Of a stretch of 64,000 nucleotides of DNA, positions 35,701 to 48,700 are shown in pieces. Where the stretch lies: NCBI GenBank assembly GCA_022829145.1, contig CM040755.1:14322063-14386062 (forward strand). Direction: 5' to 3'. Under the pieces are notes generated by a model that was not told where the DNA came from, did no database searches, and saw only the letters and a list, made by a program, of their open reading frames with translations. Within the stretch, counting starts at the first letter, position 1; the number at the start of each line of letters is the position of its first letter. The translations under genes and the position numbers were made by a program. This stretch comes from Albula goreensis. Its lineage: Eukaryota > Chordata > Actinopteri > Albuliformes > Albulidae.

Positions 35701-37050
35701 ATCAAATTATTTCCTTAACAGGCTTCTTATGACTAAACAATGATTTGTTGAATAATTTATTATGCCTTAATTTTACAACTATTCTCATGACTGTTCCCAT
35801 GTAGTGCCTTGTACCTTTGTTGGGATATTTTATGTATACCTCTTTATTGGCAGTGCTTTGTCTTGGCTAGGGTTCACTTGTAAAAGAGGTTTTAATCTCA
35901 GTATAATTTCCTAGTAAAATAAAGCTTAATGATGATGAAGATATAGGCCAACTGAATATAAAATACATGCAAAAAGCAAAGGGAAGTGTGGAGGTGAAAG
36001 GAAAAATAAATTTGCATGAGCATGACCTTATGGTGGCCATTATTTGGACTGAAAAATTAATTAATTCACTGTTTGCATGAACATTGTGTAATGTATTAGG
36101 TAATATATGATCTAGTTACCATTTTGCCATGAGCCTTAAAATATCCTCAGCTATCTTTGATTTTCCAGAGCTCTCCCTACAATATCACTGGAGGTTTATT
36201 GCATGTATTCCTGAATCAGGGAGAGGAGGCGTTAGATGTGATACTTAAAGCAATTTCCCTCAAGGTTGTGGGAGTGACTTTCATTCACCAGTGGGAGAAA
36301 GTTTTTTTTAAATGGATTTACCATTAAAGTGCATAGCTCAGTAAGAATAGTGGACAGTGTTCTCAAACCTAAAATATCTCTGTCAAGCCTTTAACAGAGA
36401 CATCAAGGGTGTGATATGTACCAAAGTATCAGTTTTCTTTTGCAAATGCAAGTAACAATCAAAGTATGGACTTTGAAGAGGGTTCTTAGTGGTTTGGGGA
36501 GTTTTGGAGTTTGGTCCTGGAATTTAAACTACAGAGCAAGTTTTGACATAAGACTTTAAATTCAACATAGGAAAGGACAGACACCTGACATTATGATCTA
36601 TCTGGAGAGAAATAATAGTACTTGTGTATGTATCCTTTCCTTTTTCTGTCAGGAAAAAGATTTACAGAAAAGCAAAAACTGTTAAACTGTTTCACAACTA
36701 TGATATCAGATAAGTTACCTCTCCACTCATGTGAATTGTATGGCTGTCCTTTTGAAAATCTTTCTTGACCGTGACCCAGCAAGACTATGGAGGGGTTATG
36801 AGAGTGGTAAAGCGCTGAGCGGTGTCAGGGCCAAAGGTGCAGTCTGGCACTCAGGGACAATCACCCAGCCTTAAAGGGCCAGCAAGCCCTTTGGGTCCTC
36901 TCTCAATGTGTGAAGTCAACTGTCCTTTAATTTATAGACATTGACAGAGACTGTGTCAGGGTTCAAGAATTTGAATGCCCCAAAATCAATCCTCGAGGCC
37001 CTTCCCCCTTTGGAATCCTGAAGAACTTTGGATGGAAAAGATTCTGTCTT
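32741..37050. other. Gene desert, 32.7-37.0 kb
   Basis: AT-rich sequence with no recognised gene. It includes the longest non-repeat unassigned frame of the window (34411-34764, minus) and a possible 51 nt micro-exon (35097-35147). Several moderately GC stretches could be conserved elements. Confidence 0.5.
34411..34764 (-). other. Unrecognised 117-codon open frame
   Basis: This ATG-started minus-strand frame begins MCVIYSKKMSVLLIVSLCYL, a hydrophobic start that could resemble a signal peptide, and has a second hydrophobic segment (VPMVWLLMHF). I recognise no family. At 117 codons it is long for a chance frame at this AT content but not exceptional in 64 kb read in six frames. No promoter or poly(A) signal was tied to it. 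Confidence 0.15.
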
Positions 37051-37058
37051 CACCCAGT

Positions 37059-37126
37059 GGGGGGAGGGGGGTTGGGAGAGGGAGAATGAGAGAAAGAGAG
37101 TGAAGAGAGAAGAGAGTGAGAATATA
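37059..37126 (+). other. G-quadruplex motif followed by a GA-rich purine tract
   Basis: Guanine runs of 6, 6, 3 and 3 at 37059-37064, 37066-37071, 37074-37076 and 37080-37082, with loops of 1, 2 and 3 bases, meet the strict quadruplex pattern. The purine tract of GAGA words continues to about 37126. The strict strand asymmetry could also allow triplex formation. Confidence 0.55.
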
Positions 37127-39961
37127 TCCTGCTATGAAGACAGCCACAAAAGAGAGAAATGGAGGAAAATAAACAATTGTGTCTGCTTTGCTGTGAACAA
37201 TGCCGCTTGCTTTCTGTCCTCCAATTGGCTGGGGTACTAATGGCCTGCTGGGAAGGCTGGGATGGGTTGCTTTGGTTCATCTCTGCAGGCTTTCAGACAG
37301 CCACTCAGATGTCAGAGAACCCTTGCTCCACAGGATCCTCTTCTCTTGCATTTCATTATTCAGTGGGGCTCATGCATTCAAATGTCTCTGGGAAAAAGAG
37401 AAACATCCCCAGCTTTGCATAAAGCTGAGTAAAGCAGACTTCTGCATGTGTTGACTGCATTGTTCGATACTTGGGATTGTTATGCATCTTTGAAGGAATG
37501 GATGGCCTGGTATGAGCTGCTGGTGGTGGTGGGGCTCTGTTGGCAGGGGTGGATCTTTTACCACATTAATTACCCCCTCCTTGAGAGACACTTACAAAAT
37601 GCCAAAGTCTCCTCTCATGAGCAGAGGGATGAGAAAACAGCTTTTGAAAGCTATGCATTATCATTCAACATCTCTGATAAGTTTTGAGAGAGTACTCAGA
37701 GATTTTGGCAGGTGACAGTGGGCAGAGTATGGGAGATTATGCTGATTAAAAGTAATGCTAATGAGTGAAAGAAATAAGTGAAATGCGTTTGCATGTTGAA
37801 GCTCAGTGCAATTCAACACTATCATTTATTTAATGGGACAACTGAATAACTGATTCAAGCCTCTCCTTACAGGCAGTCATTGAATTCAAAAGCCACAGTT
37901 GTGTTTTAATTTCTTTTTTTAAGTTCTCATTATCATTTCAAGTGTCATTGCAATGATTGTTCTGACAAAGTTTTCACTTCACCAGACTGTAGAGGTATAA
38001 TTTTTCTACAACTTTATTAAGAATGTTGTTGTGTTCATTGGGTAAATTGAGAAGCTATGAAATTAGTCTGTCATATGACAGCCATCAGTAACAAACATAT
38101 TTTCATTGGGGATATGATAAAAGTTATTGTAGAACAAGACAATGAACACTTCAGCAGAAGGAAAAAGTATTTGATCAGCTGATGCTTCCAACCAGCTGCT
38201 GGGGTTGTTACATTTTACATGTTACAATGTTTATGTTTCTCATGTAATATAAAAAATATACAAGTGTGTAATGTATTTTTTTCACCTTCAATAAAGGTCA
38301 GTCTTTTCAGGTTGTACTGTCCTAAAATCACCTTGTTCTTAATATCGGTGTAAGAGATGAATATTGAGTCAGTATGGTCTGCCATTAAACAAGCTATTCT
38401 CAGTTCATATCTCTGCATGGCAAGCCTCTGGGCAGTGCATTTCGAGAAAGGTTAATACTAGCATTGGAAAGTATTGTTTTAACCCAAAGCATTACTATGT
38501 TTGTATAAACTGACTAAGCTATTGATTTTTTGCCACATACTGAGGTACATTTAAGTTTGATATGTAGTTTTAAAGGGTTTCATTTTGTATTTTCTCAGAG
38601 TTTGTATTCAGAGAAATAGGTGTTGGTGTTTTGATCTTTTGGCTAGATTGCTCAACAGTAGCACTCCTGCAGCATACTAATTATACAATGTTACAAAGAT
38701 CAAAATATGTTTTCTTCGAATAAAATTATCTCTATCAGTCAGAATATGTTATTACTTTCCAAGGGCTACATGGCCACTCTTCTCTGTTTGGAAAACAGAA
38801 GTCAGAGGAATAATATGTTCCCAGAGAATTATTGGCTTAATGCAGGAAGCTCCTATGAGAATGGACTGATCATAGAGGCGTCGTAGGAGCAATGCTCTAC
38901 AACTCCACTTTATGATTTTGTGCCAGTGCATTAAAGCCAGCATTGGGCAAGATGACCACCCCACTGGCTTGATTATTTAGACCATTATTGAGAAAGTATG
39001 TGCTTCACTGTTGCTACCGTTAAAAATGTATAATTATTATCAGGAGTCAGTTGCTAAAGTGAAGACAGAAGTTTATGGGGTACACTGCTGTGCGCTACAT
39101 CGCATACAGTGTTTACATGGATGTCACCACAAACATGTCCGCAGGAGAGCCAAGAAAATTAAAACAAAGACAGATTAAAAAAGAAAATATTTTAAATATT
39201 TTCATAATGAAACTCATTCTCAGTTCTGTGAAAGCATCACAAAACCTGTTTGCAATGTGTTTGACCAAAATCAAGTAATAATAAGTTATGTAAATATTTA
39301 TTTCAGTTAGGATATTGATTTACACTGCAAATAGGTTTTGAAATGAACCTGTCCTCTTTTATTAAATTGTGTAAAATGTGCACAAAACTCACTAACAGCT
39401 CAAACGTTTTAGAGCCTCTGCATTAGAAAGCAATAATTGGATCAACCCTGATTAGGAGCAGCAGTTTCCCTTTGCTTTAAAGTATTATTTCTCAATCATA
39501 TTAATCGTTGTGAATGGCTAAGAGTTTAAGTAAAAAAAACAAAACAAAAAACATGTGTTTCACCTGAGCTTGTCACATATACACATCTGATTTTACCATG
39601 TCATGAGCGGCAGAGGTTGGAGAAGCTCCAAGGCCAGCTAGCAGTTATTGTTTGATGAGATGTATATCTGCGGCCAGCACATGGTCAGGAGTGTGGGTTT
39701 TGGCTCTTTCTTGAAACAATTAGGGAATGGGAGCAAATAATAAGCCTTTTGTTTTGGACCTATGACCAAATCTGTAAAAGTATACAGTGTAAAGAAAAGC
39801 ATGTGATGGATAATCAGAATTGTCCTAAATGCTTAATTATGTGGGTGTAGTGCACTGTATGTGTGCCTATGGTGGTGACGCATGCCCTTCCTTGAACTTT
39901 CTTGCAAGGTTCAAAGCTGAAGATTCAGTTAAATTGAATTTATGTGCGGTAATGTGGTTTG

Positions 39962-39969
39962 TGACGTCA
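39962..39969 (+). promoter_or_regulatory. Perfect CRE word in the desert
   Basis: TGACGTCA is preceded by TGGTTTG and followed by GCACAATTTAATGG. No TATA box is near. It may be part of a distal regulatory element. Confidence 0.25.
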
Positions 39970-41210
39970 GCACAATTTAATGGAGAAATTCAAACTCAGA
40001 GGTAAATGCTTTATTGCATTACAAATGGTGCTATATCTGCTTTGTATGTGACCTCAGTTAATGGAATTAGTTGCCTGAAAAGCTACCAAAACAACATGTG
40101 CTTGGAAAATAAGAAGCCAGTACATTTAATTGTAAGTTCAGTCAATGAACCAGGAACTATATTCACAGTAACACTAAGTCCAGGCTCTGTCACTAAGGTA
40201 CCATAACATATTTCCCTTTGAGTTGTAGTATCATGTAACTGAAATTGGTAATGGTATGCAAGACATCATCTGTTTGTTTGGATTGTTTGTCTAAGCTACA
40301 AAGACAATTTAGTCTGCAAGGTGTATATTACTTTCCAGTTGGCTCTGAGACCTAGGTGTTGGTCTTATTTTTTGAAGGAGAATAATCATGCAGACATGAA
40401 TGTGCTAAGAGAACTGTCTCAGACTGTCTCGTTGGGTGTGTATGCCAGATATGCCCATGTTTATTCATAAATGCCTTCATCAATACTGTCAAATATGCTG
40501 CCTTGGCAATCGGTCTCTTGTTGGTGGTAATTTTAGTCATAAATAGAAAAAATATTCATGTAACTTGGGGGCATAAAAAAACCTAAATGTAGGTCAATAA
40601 ATTATATATGATGCCATATTTAAGAAAAAAAAGATGGCAGAGTGCCTCTAAACAGAAGACCTTTCATCTTGCTATTAGGGCAGCGAGTGTCGATGTGTCG
40701 GATATAATTCCTGACCAATTACCAGTCTTCAAATGTTGTAAAAAGAACACTTTGAAACTCTCAGCCTGCTCTTTTCATGTTTATCATCTAATAGTCTTTT
40801 TGATCTTGTTTCCGTCATGATTAATACATAATTGCATTTTATGCTACCTTCGGAGGAATTTGAAACTTGCCTCTATGACCTCTTCACACATTTAGCTTCT
40901 GCTTCTCTTGGACACTCTCTTTCTTTCTCAAAAAAGGACTACTGTACAGAACTCTGCATACGAACAATACACACTGATGTTCTGAAGCACAATTTTTCAG
41001 AGATATTGTCAGAGGTGCCAGTGTAGTTTATAGTTAAGTTGTTCTTTATAGGTTTATTTTATTTATGTTGGTGACATTTTGCTGAGGGGTCACATAGCTG
41101 GAATATTTTTCAATATGGAAGTGAACACCCATTCCTGGAAACATACAGTAATATGGGTTTTGGAGATGCTTTTCTGTACCCTTCAGGACTGACGGAAGAC
41201 ATTACAATGA

Positions 41211-41287
41211 TGACGTCACAGAATGGTGGGACTGCAGCCACCTGATCAGGTATTCTAGATTGGAGGTAAACAAATCAGGTATATAAG
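41211..41287 (+). promoter_or_regulatory. Candidate promoter: CRE plus TATA box
   Basis: A perfect TGACGTCA (41211-41218) is followed by CACCTG (41239-41244), the second E-box-like word, and by TATATAAG (41280-41287). The CRE-to-TATA spacing of about 60 bases is that of many cAMP-inducible promoters. The expected start would be near 41312. No coding frame of note follows, so a non-coding transcript or chance are the alternatives. Confidence 0.25.
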
Positions 41288-44200
41288 ACAAGTGGTATGG
41301 TTTGCATGTGTGTTTTGCATTTGCTTTTCTATTTATGTTTAAAGATTGCCACATTAAAATGAGAGCTCTTCGTACCTATTTAACTTACACAATATTACAC
41401 GTTACACAGCCTATGTCACCAAATGAGTTATAATAACAACATGTACAGTTAAAATCAATAAGGTTTCCTCTCAATAGCATTTCCATCAACAGCTTCAATG
41501 CATCAGCACAAGTATCAGTGAAACCTCAGAATATGCAAAACACAGGGTAGGACAACATCAGTTCTTTCTATACAATCCATCAGCAAAAGCATCATTTTCA
41601 AAGCAAACACATGGGTTTGTGTACAGAGGCTGTTATAGAATGGGAATATGAACTGCTATACACAATTGTACATTATGTTTGGTAGGGTTCTGCATTGCTC
41701 CTCTTATCCTCTGACAGGAGTGTGGGTGTTCTGCGTTCTGAGCTACCCATCGCTACTGTTTCATCGCTCGTTTTGTTGTTATTTTTCAATGTTTTAAAAA
41801 AATAAATTGCTCGGCCAAAACATGCTGCAGAATATAGTATGTGGTCTGTGTTGTTCAAAGCAAGGCTTACTTCAGATTGTATTACCAAAAACCCCTTTCG
41901 TTTAACAAGCTGGCAGGTTTGAAATGACACAGAAATTGGATTTGATGTGCATGCAGTACTTTATGATCAGAGTCTGGGGCTTGGTTACATTGACTGCGGA
42001 TTGGGACTGGAGTTTGGGAAAGCACTGCTGACGCACAGCCTCTGGGTGTGGCTGCACGAAAGCACATATTCTGGAGTAAATAACAGATGTGCTACGAGTC
42101 TTTATGTTCTTGGGTGACTGCGTAGAGGTATTTTACGATGAGCGACACAACTGACTTGGTGGAAAAGAATGGCTCTGAGTAAGGTGTTCTCAGTTTAACT
42201 AACACACCTTTTAGAGTATATTGGATTTTATTTAATTTTATCTCCCTCTCTCCAGCTTTGATATGTATTCAGCTGTAGTTGTTGTAAGGAATAATTCAGG
42301 TATTAGCCTCTGCTTATAGAAATGTTAGGCTACTAAGTTTTTCATATGTCAACTAAAATACTGCTGTCCAGTCTAATGCATCTGCTGTTCGTCACCATTA
42401 CCAATGCAATCTCTTGTTGGCAGTTAGCATGCTCACATCAGGGTAAGGTCAGGCAGATTACAGATTCAAAGGAAGTTCCATAACATCCCCTGGGACTGGT
42501 GGTTTGAGAGGTTACTAATAATTGCATGGTATAACTGGAGAAAATTCCTTGTCCTCTTTCTCGATAACTTCAATTAATGACATATTGTCACTTCACTGAT
42601 ACTGTGTGAATGTATTATGCCACAATAATGAACCTTCTTCCATGCCACATAAATAATAACTGACAGCTGCAACAAAAAAAGAGAGAGAGGGAAATGTGGC
42701 TGGTGATTGGCCAGCCTGCCTTGAGACATGGAACAGGCCTTGTATAACAGCTGCTCTGCCACAAGCTTCTTGCTGCATGAGGGAATATTTGTCGCATGTT
42801 TAAGCTGTGAAACCTGCTTATATATTTACACATGTACATTCAAAATATAAATAGCATATTCCTTCACCCCATGCTTGTATTTCTCATAATCAAATACAGC
42901 TGCCAGAAAGTATGTCTGTTATGATATACTACATGTAATACATACAAAAAATGCCATATCTGCTAAGGGTGTTAATTTCTAGTTTAATCATTTGCATGTT
43001 TGTTTTATAAATCTACAGCATTTAAGAGGCACACGCTCTTTCACTTTTGTGCGCTCTCTTTCTCAGAAACTCTGTCACACACACACACCACTTTGACCTC
43101 ACCCATCAATCATTCTCGTGTCAGGTGTCCTGATAGTTGAAAGTGGTAAGTGGAAGAGAACCGTGAGGATCAGGCTGCAAGAGATTAAGAAGATCTAATT
43201 TGGAAAAATATAAGTCTCGGCCTGTTGTATGGTTGTAAGTGGTTTAGATTCAGGAGGGAACACATGCAACAGAGTACACTCTTATGTAAATTATGCAGCA
43301 AAAGGAAGCAGGACCTCAAATTCATGACACCATCTAAAACCACACCCCCCAGTGCTGTACAATGAATCCACCAAACACTACGCTTGTTCATCTAACTATA
43401 CTGTTACCATTAGAAAGATGCTGTATGTGCAATTATCTTGTTTGAAAATTTAATTGAACTTCTCAGCAACTATTAAAAGATATGCTGTGTTGTTTTTAAA
43501 CAGATAAAGGCTCTTGTTTCACATTATGTGTGGTTTTGACTTGACTCAGAATTTTACATTACATATATATATATCCTGGCTCTGACAGTGTGACTGATAA
43601 TGTCTATTTTATATCTTTTAAAATAAGAATAGACTGATCTCATTTTCTTCAAAACAGAGCAGTCTAAGGCTCTCTCTCATACTGTTTTGTTTATACATAG
43701 TTAATTGTGATTGGGCTTTTCCCCTCTTCATTTAATCTCTGACTTAACGAGCAAGTGTTCATTTGATCTTGAGTTTTAGATGCTCAGCCAAAGCCCCTAG
43801 AAAACACAGCATGTGACCCAGCTAGCAAGCCAAGTAATCTATAACCGGGACTGCTTGAGCTTAACCGCTCTACATCTGGGCTGAATTTATTTATTTTTCA
43901 CTATGTGAGACTACATGTAAAAATGTGAGGTGCGGTATAGAATTGGTAATCACCTGTTCGGCTGTGGGGAGATTAATCAGGCCCTCTGTGTGCTGCACTC
44001 ACATTCACATTTTATGGGGTTTGCTACCGCAGGGCTTTTTGAGAATGTTGAACATAACAGCCTACACAAATGTGCATGTACATGTAAAATGTAAAACATA
44101 TGGATCTTAATTTTATCCTTATAGCTTGATTGCTACACATAGCCTAGTTAAAGAAAAAAAAATCCATTGATACCAGCTATGGTGGGAACCAAAGTCTAAG

Positions 44201-44530
44201 ACAGCAGACTGTTTTCTTATTAAGTTTGCAATTAAAATGCAGTGGCTTCTGTTGCTGTCCTCCTGTCAAGCTGTGCTGCCTTAACAGCCACTTGCGAGTG
44301 GGAGTTATCATCCTCCTGCAGCACTTTCTGGTGCTGCTGATAGAAAATTACCACAGACAAAAGGAGAAAATGGAATGGAATTAATAATTGACTCAGTGTG
44401 GAACAGAACCCCCCCTGTAGGAATTGTTTTGTGTGTGTCATTCCAGCATTTAAATGTGATTCTGTTGTAAAAAAAATGTTTACATAACCCTTCAGTAAAG
44501 TGCTTTTTCTCCTCGTCTGTAAACCGGCAG

Positions 44531-44598
44531 CCCCCCACACCCCCCCCGCCATCCCCCCACTCCACACACACACACCCCTGGCCCGTTCCCCCCCCACC
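44531..44598 (-). other. C-rich tract, quadruplex potential on the minus strand
   Basis: Cytosine runs at 44531-44536, 44540-44547, 44553-44558, 44575-44578 and about 44588-44595, with ACACAC between, give G runs of 4 to 8 on the minus strand. The long minus-strand frames across it (44232-44606 and 44308-44616) are by-products of this composition. Confidence 0.5.
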
Positions 44599-45423
44599 TC
44601 CATCACACTGCTTCACTTGAAAGTGTAGCCCAGAGCTTGCACTCTGACTGAAGTAATATACAATTACATTTTAGTGTTGCCCCAGCCACCCTTTCATTTG
44701 CTTGCTTTCAAGAAATCTGGCTCATTTTTGCCTACTTCATTGCAAAATTTTCATTTGTACCATGTGGTTAATGAAAATAAATAAAGATGTATATTGTAAT
44801 TAATGATAAATACCAGACTCTCCAGCTAATTAGAGTTTACATCTGGCATTATGTCTTTGGTTCTAGTTTTGCACCACTGGGCTGATGTTACTATGTATAG
44901 CTGGGCTTTGTGATTACAGGCATGGGGCAGCCTGCTCTGGGGTGTGCTGGTTATCGTCTGGCAAAAATGATATGTGCAGAGGCCCACCTCTCCTCCTGGC
45001 ACATTTTGTTCCATACCAGAGTGGAGAGACTGCCTGCATCACTGAAACATTTCCTTTTCTTTTGACAAGGAGCTTATTTTGGTTCCTCAACATTACATTA
45101 TATTGCATTATTTATTTGCAAGAATCCTTCTCCACACCACCTTACATAGTGTATGTATCATCAATTCACATTGGTCAATAATTTTCAAAGTGGATCATTT
45201 CGAGTATATTTGTTTTGTAATACAGTAATGCTCTTTGATCAATATGAGCTGGTTTTCCTTACAATGTAACAGCCTCTTCTACATCCCTCACCACAAAAAA
45301 ACATGACTTTACCCATCCTTAAATGATTTTTTCCCTGAGTTTTCCCCCAATTTTTCATAAATGAACTTGTTGACCTCACCACAGCGCCTGCTCTGCTGGC
45401 TTTGAGAGGAGAAGCTGAACATA
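44599..45423. other. Desert before SINE copy B
   Basis: AT-rich sequence with no gene, repeat or regulatory site that I can support. Confidence 0.5.
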
Positions 45424-45742
45424 TGATTCCTTCGATTCATGTGACAACAATCTCACTTTTATTCACACTGCAGCTACACCAGTAATTTCACACTGCCTAT
45501 GATGTTGGAGGATGATGTGGTCAGCATACCCTTGGTTTTTGCTGCCACAGGCCAGGGTGGGTGCTATGGCAATGAAATCAATGAGGGTGGCCTGCTTGCC
45601 CCCTATCACCCCCCATCGATTGTTGCCTTGCCAATGTTAGACTCCAGCTATGGCTGGCAGTGGGGAGGCCAGGGTTGGAGCCCCCAATCTTGGAGTTCCC
45701 AGGCAGGTGTCCTACTGTGTGGGCCATCCAGAGGCCCCCCTT
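45424..45742 (-). mobile_element. tRNA-derived SINE, copy B (minus strand)
   Basis: On the minus strand the element starts with a tRNA-like head. An A-box-like TGGCCCACACAG (+ coordinates 45715-45726) is followed 44 bases later by a B-box-like GGCTCCAACCC (within 45672-45682), matching 8 of 11 positions of GGTTCRANTCC. This is the spacing of an internal RNA polymerase III promoter. The head also reads ACACCTGCCTGGGAAC, a common fish tRNA-SINE pattern. The body toward 45424 aligns with copy A at 32561-32740. Target-site duplications and a tail repeat were not clear, so the copy is old. The + strand frame at 45499-45744 is a by-product. Confidence 0.6.
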
Positions 45743-48700
45743 AAATTAATTTTCAAATAAATTAATACAGATGACACAGCTGTCTATCATTTGCGTTCAT
45801 TGCTGAGGCAGCCTTGCTACGGTTCTCTTATTTAAAGGCATATGGGCTATTTTGGTTTTAGACATCCTTGCTCTTCTGAGGATATCTAGTGAGCTAACAG
45901 TGGCTTCCAGGGCAATTTCTACCATGTAGTACACTGCATGTCAATTACTTTCCCCAATAAAAGCAGGGCATTTGCAATTTAAGCTGCTTTGGAAATGTTC
46001 TGCTTTGCTACCCCTATGTGAACTGCATTATCATCCCTCCCTCAGTGAAAATGGAAAAACTGTAATTGAATTTAGTGACCTCCTCAACAATTGTCCAAAC
46101 ATGAGTGTCAATTCCTGTCAGGCCCCAGACTAGTATGTATCACATTCAGTGATTGTAATACCAGACGTGGTTCCCCTGTATCTAGTGTCCATATTGCTGC
46201 TGTTCTCTTACAGATGTCACACTCTAGTGATAAACTCATTGAGGGAGGAAATGATAGCTGAATTGCAGCAGTTAAATCAGTGTGAAATTACATTTTGTGT
46301 TCAATGCATCTTTTTAGACATTATCCAAATCTGTAAAGCTTGGTATTAAATTTGACTAGTTAATTCTGATATCTTATTTGCTATCAGATATAGTTGGCAA
46401 GAAGTTTTATCTGTGATAAAGTGGACATGAGACAGCTTGGTATTTGTCTTGCAGTGTTTGAGGTAAGGTATAAGTCTGCCTCCAGTGGCCAGCTTGGTAC
46501 TGCAATAATATGCTTTCATATGGACAATTTGTCTAAATATGCACTTAAAATTTTAAACCCCAGAAATTGTGTCATTCTATTTGAATTTTTAATTTTTTAT
46601 GAAGTCTACCGCATTTATTAGTATATAGTATGGCTCTGTGTTGCAATGAACATTGGTCACACATTATACCAATTTCAACATCACAATACCCAATAATTAG
46701 AACCAAAGAGCTTCACAGGGTTGCTGGTTATGTTTCAAACGTGTGAGGAAAAGAACTGACTATGATTGCTTCTAAATATATGTAAACACATGTATGTCTG
46801 TATCCTTTAGAGGAACCAGACATGTTCTTTACACAAACCAGGGCTGTGAAGGAGCACTGGAGCAGGAATCTGCAGAAGACATTTGCACTGATCCCTGTGG
46901 CATGGTGATTAATGTTGATGTTGAGGACAGACCTTCAGCATGTACTGACAGATGTTCTAGGTAAGGAACATTATAATTGCATTGGCATTGGCTTTTGGGA
47001 CAGATCCAAACTTACAAAAATAAGCTTCAATAATGCATCCACCAATCAGTGCCAAACCCAAAATAGTTCTATGTAAACAGGACTACCTGCTTCAGGATTA
47101 GAACCAATAGCAGCACACACGGTGGCCCTATCCGTATTTAATGACAGGCATAAGGAGGAGAGTGGGAGGTGCAAAGTTGTGGATGCTGTTTCACCTCCAT
47201 TGCTCAGCCTGCCAGGTCTCTGTAGCCCCTGGCAACCAAAGTCACACTTTGTCACCTTCATTTAGTGTCAACGTCAAAGCAAGGTAACCCAGAATGATTG
47301 TATACTCTACACACACCCCTTCAACCCTACATGTCCTTCTCTGTCTCTTTTTCTCCTTCCCTCTTGTGCTTGTTTTCATTTGTATATTCACATTGATTGG
47401 TCCTTTCTTTCCTAATGTTGTAACTAGAGCTCATTTAAGTTTCACAGGACAAAGTGAATGGCTAAATTTTACTGCCTAATTTTTTAAGACAAAAAGCCCT
47501 AATGGAGTGCATTATGATCACAGTTAATTAAACTGCTACAGAAAGCATGTATTCGACTTAAATTAAATTAAATTCTGAGTATATGTGGTGTAATTAGATA
47601 AACTGTAACTCTTCCAGCATAGCTGAAAGCAAATAACATTTTACACAAATGGCTTTGGTCGCCTTCTTTTACTCTTCAAATAGCATCCGAGGAAAATACA
47701 ATTTTAATCGATTTTTATTCTTTCACATTATGTATTTTATTGATTGTGAGCAGTTTAGCAAGTCTGGTGTGGAGGGCTTAAGTGCTGCTAACCGACAGAC
47801 AATAGGGTCTGTCTGCACATGTCCAAGGGATCATTTACAATATGAATGACATCATCACAATATGATACAAAGTAGGCCTCAACACACTCTCTGCCTCTTT
47901 TTGAAAGTGTGACATTTTCCCTTTTAAATTGACCAATTATTTCCATTACTTACCAGATGTAGGCAATAGCTCCCTATATCTAAGGTCATGTCCCAGACTC
48001 CAGGTATATTTAAGCAATCCTTTCTGTCAGACATTCAATATCATAACTCCCATTCCTCAAGCAACCATTGGTAAAGAGTGTACTCCTATTCAGAAACATA
48101 GCTATTATACTTCAGTTGGGTAGTGAAGGTTGTGTATGATACAGCCTGTTATCACTGTGTCCAGGACTTTTAAGTGAGTCAATATAAGATAAAACCTATC
48201 ATTAAGTTCATGTGATTCAGCCCTGCCAGCATTAGATAGACGAAGAGAGAGGTGTGTACACCCCTGAATGATGTTATCTAGAGCAAAGATTTTTTTCCTG
48301 TTGTCTGTCTGCAGACTTTCCTATTGAGGTGGTTTTAAACATCTGGGGTCCACTACTGCAAATACTGCAACTCCTCCCCCTAACAAAGAAAAACATCTCT
48401 ATAACTATATCCATAATTTCTCAATCAAATCCAGAAAAACAGAGCAGAAATAGAGGCCAGTGCAAACTGAAAAATAAATACATAATAAGTCTAGATACTT
48501 ACTTATACTTACTACAGTAATCTGTTGAACAAACAGTTTAAAGTATAAATCTGTTCACAAGATGCGGAACAAGGAAGAAAAAAAGCAATTGAAGACAGGC
48601 TCTGCATACTCTGTATTTTTCTAATAGAGTGTATCAACCAACATCTCATTGGACCAAAACAATTATTTAAAAGACAATGCTATAAAATACTCCACTGGAG

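Larger units (their letters stand above)
37127..44520. other. Gene desert, 37.1-44.5 kb
   Basis: No recognised gene. It contains two perfect CREs (39962-39969 and 41211-41218), the second paired with a TATA box. Short AT or AC runs occur at about 43076-43089 and 43562-43574. Open frames are short and unremarkable. Confidence 0.5.

Noticed and set aside
44232-44616. 124- and 102-codon minus-strand frames rich in Gly and Val
   Set aside because: They come from the C-rich tract at 44531-44598 and have low-complexity content only.
45499-45744. 81-codon + strand frame
   Set aside because: It is explained by the SINE on the opposite strand.
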